DNA of 17,192 nt from JBBDNV01 sp040877415. Lineage in GTDB: Bacteria > Planctomycetota > Planctomycetia > Pirellulales > PALSA-1355. Shown here piece after piece: positions 7,631-13,734 of this stretch. The stretch spans positions 1 through 17,192 of the forward strand of contig JBBDNV010000131.1 of assembly GCA_040877415.1 (NCBI GenBank), written 5' to 3'. Each line of letters starts with the position of its first letter. The stretch's first letter is position 1. The notes beneath the pieces are model-generated. The model ran no database searches and was not told where the DNA came from. It worked only from the letters and a program-made list of their open reading frames with translations. Both the position numbers and the translations under genes were made by a program.

Positions 7631-7653
7631 CCGCCGGCGCGCGTGGCCGGCGG
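7631..7653 (-). terminator. Perfect hairpin with T-rich flank on the minus strand
   Basis: The arms CCGCCGGC (7631-7638) and GCCGGCGG (7646-7653) are perfectly complementary around a 7-base loop. On the minus strand the stem is followed by TTGGTTTTTC, so it has the form of a rho-independent terminator pointing towards the secreted-protein gene. There is no gene upstream of it on that strand, so it might end a leader or antisense transcript. Confidence 0.4.
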
Positions 7654-7864
7654 CCGCGGTGGGTGGCCGAATGCCGCTCCCTGCGCCCTCGATCCGAAGG
7701 GACAAAATGACGGGAATTTAAGGCCGGGAGTTTAGTGCCCCCCGCGTCCGGCGGCAAGTGCAACTCACCTTTGGCTGGCGTCTCTGCCGGAGGATTGCCC
7801 CTCCCGCCAAACACTCACTGGGGCCGGTGCCCCGACGCACTGGTCCACCCCAACCGCGAGCCCC

Positions 7865-7870
7865 TACAAT
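7865..7870 (+). promoter_or_regulatory. Candidate -10 box for queC-queD
   Basis: TACAAT on the plus strand matches TATAAT at five of six positions and lies 57 bp before the preferred queC start. No good -35 box is seen at 16-18 bp (best match three of six), so the call is tentative. Confidence 0.3.
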
Positions 7871-7927
7871 GACGAAACATCCTGTCCTTGCACGTTGACA
7901 AACCTGAGGCTCGCTGGCGGGGATTTC

Positions 7928-8614
7928 GTGATTGAAGAGAATGCCAAGTCGCCGGTGGCCGTGTTGTTCAGCGGTGGGCTGGATAGCGCGATCCTGCTCG
8001 CACAACTGCTAGCACGCGGGCATCGCGTGTGGCCGTTGTTCGTCGATTGCGGGTGGTGCTGGCAGGCCGAAGAGCTGCGCTGGGCGCGGCGATTCTTGCA
8101 GGCCGTGCGCGCACCGGAGCTCGAAGAGCTGGTCGTTCTGCGAATGCCGCTGGCCGACTTGTATGAAAACCACTGGAGCATCACGGGCCGCGGAGTGCCC
8201 CGCGCTGACGAGCCCGACCAGAACGTCTATCTGCCGGGCCATAACCCGTTCTTGTTGATCAAGGCACAGGTGTGGTGCCGTCTGCACGGCGTCGGGCAAT
8301 TGGCCCTGGGGGCGCTGGCGAGCAATCCGTTTGCCGACGCCACCGACGCCTTCTTCCTCGATTTTGAGGCGGCGATGGACCAGGCCATCTCGGGGCACGT
8401 CGAACTGGTGCGCCCGCTTGTGCACATGAACAAGCGGCAGGTGATGCACCTGGGCAGCGGTTTGCCGTTGGAATTGACCTTTTCGTGCCTTTCTCCCACG
8501 GACGGCAAACACTGCGGCGCTTGCAACAAATGTGCCGAGCGCCGGCGGGCCTTTGCCGAGGCCGGCTTGACCGATCCGACCCGCTACGCCGCCCCGCGGG
8601 AAATCGCGACCTGA
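7928..8614 (+). CDS. queC: QueC-like 7-cyano-7-deazaguanine synthase (divergent)
   Basis: QueC turns 7-carboxy-7-deazaguanine into preQ0 with ATP and ammonia, in queuosine (and archaeosine) precursor synthesis. The 228-residue product has the PP-loop SGGLDS (15-20) near the N-terminus and the zinc-binding pattern C187-x8-C196-x2-C199-x2-C202 near the C-terminus, both as expected for QueC. It is divergent in between: the usual V-P-G-R-N is L-P-G-H-N (102-106), and the usual Y-P-D-C-R segment is replaced by SNPFADATDAFFLDFEAAM (132-150). I prefer the GTG at 7928, preceded by GGCGGGGA, over the in-frame TTG at 7895, which has no ribosome binding site and adds eleven residues before the first strand. 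queD follows after 18 bp. The family call is good, the exact substrate less so. Confidence 0.82.
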   Translation: MIEENAKSPVAVLFSGGLDSAILLAQLLARGHRVWPLFVDCGWCWQAEELRWARRFLQAVRAPELEELVVLRMPLADLYENHWSITGRGVPRADEPDQNVYLPGHNPFLLIKAQVWCRLHGVGQLALGALASNPFADATDAFFLDFEAAMDQAISGHVELVRPLVHMNKRQVMHLGSGLPLELTFSCLSPTDGKHCGACNKCAERRRAFAEAGLTDPTRYAAPREIAT

Positions 8615-8632
8615 ACAACTGGCGCCAAGTCG

Positions 8633-9034
8633 ATGCTTCGAGTCACTCGCGAAATCGATTTCTGTTACGGCCACCGGCTGTTGAATTACGAGGGCAAGTG
8701 CAAGTACCTGCACGGGCACAACGGCCGCGCCGCGATCACGATCGAAGCGCCCGAGCTCGACGAGCGCGGCATGGTGGTCGATTTCACCGAGATCAAGCGG
8801 GTGGTGAGCAACTGGATCGACGAGAACCTGGACCACCGGATGATTCTGCGCCGCGACGATCCGGCGCGGGAGGCGCTCGAGAAGTTGGGCGAGCCCGTGT
8901 ACCTGGTCGACGTGAATCCCACGGCCGAAAACATCGCCCGGCTGATCTTCGATTACGCGAAAAGCCAGGGCATCGGGATCGTCGAAGTGAAGCTGTGGGA
9001 AACGCCCCGCTGTTTCGCGACCTACGGTGAGTAA
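8633..9034 (+). CDS. queD: 6-carboxy-5,6,7,8-tetrahydropterin synthase (QueD / PTPS family)
   Basis: QueD makes 6-carboxytetrahydropterin from dihydroneopterin triphosphate, the step before QueE and QueC in queuosine precursor synthesis. The 133-residue length is normal. Expected active-site residues are visible: zinc histidines His14 (YGHRL), His27 and His29 (LHGHN), the catalytic Cys23 (GKCKYLHGHN), the Asp67-His68 pair (NLDHRM), and Glu123 (KLWETP). The DFTEIK segment (50-55) is also typical. No strong Shine-Dalgarno precedes the ATG; the 18-bp spacing after queC suggests coupled translation. The QueE gene is not in this window. A stable hairpin (9040-9080) follows the stop codon by five bases. 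I would not call this a eukaryotic-type 6-pyruvoyl synthase, given its partner queC. Confidence 0.92.
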   Translation: MLRVTREIDFCYGHRLLNYEGKCKYLHGHNGRAAITIEAPELDERGMVVDFTEIKRVVSNWIDENLDHRMILRRDDPAREALEKLGEPVYLVDVNPTAENIARLIFDYAKSQGIGIVEVKLWETPRCFATYGE

Positions 9035-9039
9035 ACAGA

Positions 9040-9080
9040 AGCAGTCCGGGAGGCCCGCGGCGGACCTGCACCGGACTGTT
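9040..9080 (+). terminator. Hairpin just after queD
   Basis: The arms CAGTCCGG (9042-9049) and CCGGACTG (9071-9078) are perfectly complementary and extend by a G-U and an A-U pair to ten base pairs. The loop is 21 bases and may fold further. It starts five bases after the queD stop. No T run follows on the plus strand, so it could be a terminator of a non-canonical kind or an mRNA 3' protecting structure. Confidence 0.4.
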
Positions 9081-9149
9081 CAGTCCCCCCCGGGAATACG
9101 GCGTGGCGCGCGCCATTCGAGGACGCGCTACGCAGGATCCGCTTGTGGC

Positions 9150-9224
9150 GCAAAATCGGCAGATTTCGCGGACACGCAAGGATTATCGGTTGGGCCCGAA
9201 GCGGCACTTTGGCAAAATCTGCCG
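9150..9224. repeat. Paired inverted repeat CGGCAGATTT / AAATCTGCCG
   Basis: A perfect 10-bp inverted repeat is formed by 9157-9166 and 9215-9224. The left copy lies within its own near-palindrome, GCAAAATC-GGCA-GATTTCGC (9150-9169, one mismatch), and GCAAAATC also recurs near the right copy (GGCAAAATC, 9211-9219). The spacing of 48 bases between the arms and the AT-rich cores in a GC-rich context suggest a protein-binding pair or a transcript stem. Confidence 0.45.
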
Positions 9225-9295
9225 GTCGCGCAGGCGGCGTGCCCAGCCAGCAGTGACAGCGTGGCTGCTTGCTCACACCGCCGATTCGCGGTCGG

Positions 9296-9317
9296 ATGAA
9301 GGAGTACTTTCCTTCAT
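9296..9317. repeat. Perfect hairpin ATGAAGGA / TCCTTCAT
   Basis: Arms 9296-9303 and 9310-9317 are perfectly complementary around a six-base loop (GTACTT). It lies about 160 bp before the channel operon and is followed by an AT-rich stretch, so it could be an operator or part of the transcript leader. Confidence 0.45.
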
Positions 9318-9351
9318 AAACTGTAACGATTAGGCCGATTTTAAGGGCAGC

Positions 9352-9396
9352 GCCGCGCCCCGGGCGCGCGTTTGCGCACGCCCTGGGGCGACGCGC
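9352..9396. repeat. Long GC-rich imperfect hairpin before the channel operon
   Basis: The sequence folds into a stem of about 18 base pairs with small bulges: GCGC around the loop GTTT, then GGGC with GCCC, CCCC with GGGG, and outer GC pairs up to 9352 and 9396. It ends about 80 bp before the GTG start of the proton-channel gene. No T run follows on either strand. Confidence 0.45.
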
Positions 9397-9461
9397 AGAG
9401 CACGACGCGCCGCCGGACCAATCGTTTATCCACCGGATCCTAGCGCGGCTTCCACCAACGC

Positions 9462-9468
9462 AAAGGAG
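9462..9468 (+). promoter_or_regulatory. Ribosome binding site that decides the channel-gene start
   Basis: AAAGGAG at 9462-9468 lies eight bases before the GTG at 9477, an ideal spacing. The other in-frame GTG at 9468 overlaps this box itself, so the downstream GTG is preferred. Confidence 0.7.
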
Positions 9469-9476
9469 TGCTTCGG

Positions 9477-10784
9477 GTGAACCAGGTTAACAAGATTGCC
9501 CGCGCCATCGTGTGGTCGCCCGTCTTGTGGGGTGGACTGGCCACGCTGGGCTTTTACGCGCCGCTCGAGGCCGGCCATTGGGCCCATCCGTTCGTGCTGC
9601 GATATTTCGCCGGACACTGGGTCGAGTACGTCACGACGGCGATGTTCTTCGTCGGTATGGCCGAGCTGGCGCTCAAGTCGCTTGCGCTCTCGGGGCAGTC
9701 GAAGATTCTCGACACACCACTTCTGGACGGGATTCCGCCGGCCGGCCAAAGCGTCTCCCACTGCGAAAACCTGCTCCAGCGCCTGGCGCGGCAGCCCGAA
9801 GACTGGCAAGCGAGCTACCTGCTGCGCCGCTTGCGCGAGGCCTTGGAATTTGTCTACCGAAAGAACTCGGCCGCGGGACTCGACGAAGAGCTGCGCTACC
9901 TGTCGGACATCGACGCCGCGCGGATGCAATCGTCGTATGCTTTGGTGTGGTTCGTGATTTGGGCCGTGCCGATTATGGGCTTTTTGGGCACGATCATCGG
10001 CATCACGGGGGCCGTAGGCAATCTCAACCCCAAGGCTCTGGAAGAATCGCTCACCGGCGTCACCTCGGGCCTGGGCGTGGCCTTCGACACCACGGCCCTT
10101 TCGCTGTCGCTGTCGATCGTGCTGATGTTTGCCAAGTACTTCATCGAGCGCGCGGAAAACCGGCTGTTGGCGCGCGTCGACGACCGAACAAGCGCCGAGC
10201 TCGTCGGCCGGTTCGAAGAGAGCGCCACGACGAGGGATCCGCAGGTTGCCGGCGTGCGCCGCATGGCCGAAACGGTGCTGGCGGCCCTCGAAAAGCTCGT
10301 GGTGCGGCAAACCGAACTGTGGCACGAAAGCATCCGCGCGGCGCACGAGCAATGGAGCGACCAGACCGCCGCCACGGGCCGCGCGATCGAGGAGTCACTC
10401 TCCGAGGCGCTCGCGAAAAACGTCAAGCAGCACGCCGCCGCGCTGGCCGAGGCCGAGCAGGCCGCCGCCGCGCAAAACTTCCGCCAGTGGGAAGGCGTGC
10501 AGCAGTCTCTTGCGCAAAACGCCGAAGCCGTCACGCTCTGGCAGCGCGAGCTGACGAAGCAGGGCGGGATTTTGTTGCAGGTGGTCGGGGCAACCGACCA
10601 CCTCACCGGTCTCGAGGAGGAATTGAATCGTAATCTGGCGGCGCTGGCCGGAGCCAGGCACTTCGAAGAAACGGTCATTTCGCTTTCCGCCGCCATCGGC
10701 TTGCTTAGCGCGCGGCTCGGCCAGCCGGCCGAATCGCCGCGCGTCGAGCTCCATCCCGGCAAGCGTAAAGGCCAGGCCGCATGA
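9477..10784 (+). CDS. MotA/TolQ/ExbB-family proton channel protein with coiled-coil tail
   Basis: The 435-residue product is an inner-membrane proton-channel subunit of the type that converts ion flow into mechanical work across the envelope. Hydrophobic helices lie at about 12-30, 48-72, 153-179 and 196-221. The last two carry the family core: AVPIMGFLGTIIGITGAVGN (163-182) and TGVTSGLGVAFDTTALSLSL (193-212). The cytoplasmic part between helices two and three spans about 80 residues. Residues 230-420 form a helical, Ala/Glu/Gln-rich tail that should be coiled coil, well beyond the size of TolQ or ExbB (about 230-245 residues). The GTG start is set by AAAGGAG. Its stop overlaps the next gene by ATGA, so it is co-translated with two ExbD/TolR-like partners. 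It is not called motA because no flagellar features or MotB are present. Confidence 0.88.
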   Translation: MNQVNKIARAIVWSPVLWGGLATLGFYAPLEAGHWAHPFVLRYFAGHWVEYVTTAMFFVGMAELALKSLALSGQSKILDTPLLDGIPPAGQSVSHCENLLQRLARQPEDWQASYLLRRLREALEFVYRKNSAAGLDEELRYLSDIDAARMQSSYALVWFVIWAVPIMGFLGTIIGITGAVGNLNPKALEESLTGVTSGLGVAFDTTALSLSLSIVLMFAKYFIERAENRLLARVDDRTSAELVGRFEESATTRDPQVAGVRRMAETVLAALEKLVVRQTELWHESIRAAHEQWSDQTAATGRAIEESLSEALAKNVKQHAAALAEAEQAAAAQNFRQWEGVQQSLAQNAEAVTLWQRELTKQGGILLQVVGATDHLTGLEEELNRNLAALAGARHFEETVISLSAAIGLLSARLGQPAESPRVELHPGKRKGQAA

Positions 10785-12697
10785 GCAGGCGCGCGCACGC
10801 CAAACCCGCCGGTATCCAGATGTTCCCCTTTCTGGCAGTGTTGATCTGCACCATGGGAGCGCTCGTTGTGCTGTTGCACGCGTTCGCCCGGCACGGCCAG
10901 ATCGAGGCGATCAGGATGGCCGAGGCCAAGGCCCAAGCCCAGGAAACGAGCGTGGAAGATTTCCAGTGGCGGATCGGGCATCTGCGCACCGCGAGGGCCA
11001 AGACCGAAGCCGAATTGGCCGACCAGCGGCTGATGCTCGCCCACGTCGAGGACCACCAGCGCCGCTTGCTGGAAAAGTTGCGGCAGATCGAGCGCGCGGC
11101 GGCGGAAATGAATCGCGCCGGCGCGGCAAACACCGGCCAGAGCCACGCGGCCGAGCTCGACGCCGTGAAAGCCGAATTGGCCGGTGCCCGGGCGGCCCTC
11201 GACGCCGCGCGCCGCGGTGACCGACACAAACGCACGAGCTACTCGGTGATTCCTTACGATGGGCCCCATGCGACGAGCCGGCGGCCGATTTACATCGAGT
11301 GCCGCGAAAACTTGATCGTGCTTCAGCCCGAGAGCGTCGAATTGAGTCCGCGCGACTTCGCGGGATCTTTTGCGCCCGGCAATCCGCTGGCCGCCGCGGT
11401 GCGGGCCCAGCGCGAATATCTCGCCCGGCAATCGCCTGGTGGACTCGCCGAAGAGCCGTATCCGCTCTTGCTCGTGCGGCCCCAAGGCGTCGCGGCGTAT
11501 TACGCGGCCCGCGCGGCTCTGGATTCCTGGGGCAGCGACTTCGGCTACGAGCTGATCGGATCCGATTGGGTGTTGAAGTTTCCCCAGCCCGATCCACAAC
11601 TGGCGAGCTTGACGCGAAAAGTCGTCGATGAGGCCCGCCTGCGGCACAAAGTATACGCGAGCACGTCGCCTCAGGAGGCCAAACGGCGATCGCGCCCGGT
11701 CTATCGCGCCCGAGCCCACGGTGGATTCGCCCCCGAGGGTGGACCGGGCGCATCCCAGGGCCTCGGCCGAAGCGGCGCGGACGGCTGGAATAATTTCGCC
11801 GGCGATTGGGCCCAAGGCGCTGACGGGCGTTCCGACGACGATCGATTCGGTTCCGGCTCCTTTTCGCCCGGCGACAGTTCTATGTTGCAAGACCCGTACG
11901 GCGACAAGGACGACGGCGTCGCGGGTGCCGGGCCAAACGGCCTGAGCGCTAGTGGTTCTGGTTCAGCGGCGGCCAGCGGCTCGCGACACGGCCCATCGTC
12001 AGACCACGGCGGTTTGAGCGCCGCTGGGCCGTCTGGCCGACCCGGCGACAAGGAATCCGGCGGCGAAGCGCTGGCCCAGGCAGGCGGCAATTCGAGCGCC
12101 GCGGGCAGTCCCCTTGGCGGTCATCCGGCCAATTCTTCAGGTGCCGATTCCGAGAGCGGCGCGCCCGCACAGGGAGCCGAGCCGTATCTGACTCTCCCCC
12201 AAGAGGGCGGCGCGAATACAACGCAAGGCGGCGGCGCCGGCTCGCAGGCTTCGTCGCACACGCCGACGGCTTCGGCGCACAAAACCGCGAGCATGGCCTC
12301 GGCCCGCGGGCACGATTGGGGACTGCCCGAGTCGTCCCTTGCCGCCGTGCCCGCCACGCGGCCCATTCTCATCGATTGCTACGCCGACCGACTGGTTGTC
12401 GTGCCCGAATCGCGAACTCAGGCCGCCCACGAAATCCGCCTCGAAGGGCAGGCTCGGGATTCCATGGACGAGCTGGTGTCGGCGGTCTGGGAGCACATGA
12501 AAGCCTGGGGCAAAGCCGGCAAGGGACTGTACTGGCGACCGACCCTCTATCTGGACGTCAAGCCGGGCGCGGACGGCCGCTTCGCCGAGATTCAGGCCCT
12601 GTTGGCCGACAGCGGTCTCGACGTGCACCGGCGGCAGCCGCGCACCGTGGCCAGACCAACGACCGGGCCGGCGTCGCGGCAACCGATCCGTCAATAG
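10781..12697 (+). CDS. ExbD/TolR-like protein with two tandem periplasmic modules and a low-complexity linker
   Basis: The 638-residue product has one N-terminal membrane helix (about 13-35, FLAVLICTMGALVVLL at 17-32), a coiled coil (about 40-145), a first domain (about 165-270), a Gly/Ser/Ala/Asp-rich linker (about 310-520) and a second domain (about 525-618). Both domains begin with matching segments: RPIYIECRENLIVLQPES (168-185) and RPILIDCYADRLVVVPES (527-544), nine of eighteen identical. Each continues with a strand (PLLLVRPQG; PTLYLDVKPG) and a helix, as in the ExbD/TolR periplasmic fold. The membrane helix aligns with that of the next gene product, but the proton-carrying Asp is Ala19 here. 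The ATG lies in the ATGA overlap with the channel gene. It is likely a stator or transmission partner; this is inference from context and fold pattern. Confidence 0.82.
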   Translation: MSRRAHAKPAGIQMFPFLAVLICTMGALVVLLHAFARHGQIEAIRMAEAKAQAQETSVEDFQWRIGHLRTARAKTEAELADQRLMLAHVEDHQRRLLEKLRQIERAAAEMNRAGAANTGQSHAAELDAVKAELAGARAALDAARRGDRHKRTSYSVIPYDGPHATSRRPIYIECRENLIVLQPESVELSPRDFAGSFAPGNPLAAAVRAQREYLARQSPGGLAEEPYPLLLVRPQGVAAYYAARAALDSWGSDFGYELIGSDWVLKFPQPDPQLASLTRKVVDEARLRHKVYASTSPQEAKRRSRPVYRARAHGGFAPEGGPGASQGLGRSGADGWNNFAGDWAQGADGRSDDDRFGSGSFSPGDSSMLQDPYGDKDDGVAGAGPNGLSASGSGSAAASGSRHGPSSDHGGLSAAGPSGRPGDKESGGEALAQAGGNSSAAGSPLGGHPANSSGADSESGAPAQGAEPYLTLPQEGGANTTQGGGAGSQASSHTPTASAHKTASMASARGHDWGLPESSLAAVPATRPILIDCYADRLVVVPESRTQAAHEIRLEGQARDSMDELVSAVWEHMKAWGKAGKGLYWRPTLYLDVKPGADGRFAEIQALLADSGLDVHRRQPRTVARPTTGPASRQPIRQ

Positions 12698-12717
12698 GCA
12701 CGCAAATCGCTTACACC

Positions 12718-13692
12718 ATGGCACGACGCAAACAGGCCGAAAACGAAGCCGGCATCGATTCGTTCCTCGACGTCACGACCAACATCGTCGGCATCCTGAT
12801 CATCCTGGTGATGGTCGTGGGAGAGCGCGCCAAGACGGCGCCGGTCGAGTTGGCGCAAGTGCCGCCCAGCCGCGAGCTGGTTTCCGCCGAGACCGAATCG
12901 GTGCAACTGGAAAAAGACGTGCATCGCGTTTCGGCCCAGATGGCCAGGGTGCAGTCGGAGCTGCGGGCCCGCTATACCGAGCGCGGCCGCTTGAGCACGC
13001 TGATCACGGCCGTCGAGCGCGAGCTGGCCGAGCGCCGAGAGTCGCTCGACGCACAATCGCGCGTCCGCTACGACCACGAGCGCGAGCTGGCCGCCGGGCG
13101 CGACGAGCTGGCGCGGCTCGATGCCCAACGCCGAGAAGCCGAGCAAGCCGCCGCGCCGGAAACGATCAAAATCGAAAACTATCCCACGCCGATCGGCAAG
13201 ACGGTCGACAGCAAGGAGGCGCACTTTCAACTGATCCGCGGGCGGCTGGCCTTCGTGCCGTACGAGTCGCTGGTCGACCGGCTGCGCAGCTCCCTGCGCG
13301 CGAGCGTCACGCGGATGCAAGACCAGTCGGAACTGGTCGACACGCTGGGGCCGATCGAAGGATTTCGGCTGCGCTACGTCGTCCAGCGCAGTGACACCCC
13401 GGGCGGCTCGTACTACCAGGTCACGTACGTCGAATTCATCCCCCTGTCCAGCCAACTGGGCGAGCCGGTGGACGAGGCCCTGCGGCCGGGATCGAAATTT
13501 CGCGAGACGCTCCAGATGCTCTCGCCCCGCCAGTACACCATCACGGTGTGGACCTACCCGGATAGTTTTGCCGACTTCCTCAAGCTGAAGCAAGAGATCT
13601 ACCGACTGGGCTATTCGGTGGCCGCGCGCCCGCTGCCCGAAGGCCTGCCGATCGGCGCGTCGCCGCAAGGAACGAAATCGTCGGCGGAGTGA
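12718..13692 (+). CDS. ExbD/TolR-like protein with conserved membrane aspartate and coiled coil
   Basis: The 324-residue product starts with a short basic cytoplasmic end and one membrane helix carrying SFLDVTTNIVGILIILVMVV (15-34); Asp18 sits where ExbD, TolR and MotB have the proton-binding Asp. A heptad-rich segment follows at about 55-145 (QLEKDVHRVSAQMARVQSEL onward). The C-terminal part (about 165-310) has strands and helices, ending in YTITVWTYPDSFADFLKLKQ (273-292) and EIYRLGYSVAARPLP, which matches the strand-helix-strand pattern of the ExbD/TolR periplasmic domain. The ATG at 12718 is chosen because the in-frame residues before it are shadow of the upstream gene; no strong Shine-Dalgarno is seen. 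It lies 20 bp after the other ExbD-like gene, so the three form an operon. It should be the proton-translocating partner of the channel protein. Confidence 0.85.
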   Translation: MARRKQAENEAGIDSFLDVTTNIVGILIILVMVVGERAKTAPVELAQVPPSRELVSAETESVQLEKDVHRVSAQMARVQSELRARYTERGRLSTLITAVERELAERRESLDAQSRVRYDHERELAAGRDELARLDAQRREAEQAAAPETIKIENYPTPIGKTVDSKEAHFQLIRGRLAFVPYESLVDRLRSSLRASVTRMQDQSELVDTLGPIEGFRLRYVVQRSDTPGGSYYQVTYVEFIPLSSQLGEPVDEALRPGSKFRETLQMLSPRQYTITVWTYPDSFADFLKLKQEIYRLGYSVAARPLPEGLPIGASPQGTKSSAE

Positions 13693-13734
13693 TGAAAACA
13701 AAGCGGGTGTCGATTGGTTTGATCCGCCGCGTTG

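Larger units (their letters stand above)
7439..7927. other. Divergent intergenic region between the secreted-protein gene and queC
   Basis: About 490 bases separate two divergently oriented genes. No frame here has a recognisable domain or a credible ribosome binding site. It holds a promoter candidate on each strand (7490-7517 minus, 7865-7870 plus), a perfect 8-bp-arm hairpin at 7631-7653, and a small GGGGC-CGGT-GCCCC hairpin at 7820-7833. I looked for a preQ1-type riboswitch before queC and could not recognise one. A nine-codon frame (7869-7898) in the presumed leader has no Shine-Dalgarno and is not called. Confidence 0.6.
9035..9476. other. Structured intergenic spacer between queD and the channel operon
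   Basis: About 440 bases carry no convincing gene. Two short overlapping plus-strand frames (about 76 and 90 codons) are basic, low in hydrophobic content, and have no domain or ribosome binding site. Instead the region contains at least four inverted repeats listed separately: 9040-9080, 9150-9224, 9296-9317 and 9352-9396. The promoter of the downstream operon must lie here but I could not identify boxes. Confidence 0.6.

Noticed and set aside
7869..7898. Nine-codon leader frame before queC overlapping the TTG
   Set aside because: There is no Shine-Dalgarno, and its codons do not suggest attenuation; likely chance.
7870..7927. preQ1 riboswitch before queC
   Set aside because: I could not find the stem-loop with A-rich tail or pseudoknot pattern of known preQ1 classes.
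9027..9333. Two short overlapping plus-strand frames after queD
   Set aside because: They are basic, have no domain and no ribosome binding site, and contain the inverted repeats of the spacer.
9896..11890. Minus-strand open frame of 664 codons
   Set aside because: It is antisense to the channel operon, whose proteins show clear family motifs; this frame is Arg/Gly/Ser-rich without domains.
9477..13692. Zorya-type defence system (ZorA/ZorB with effectors)
   Set aside because: The channel protein is ZorA-like only in general family; no OmpA-domain ZorB, helicase or nuclease gene accompanies it, and the partners are ExbD-like.
13693..13734. Bidirectional terminator between the convergent genes
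   Set aside because: Only GCGG / CCGC arms with a 17-base loop can be paired; too weak to call.
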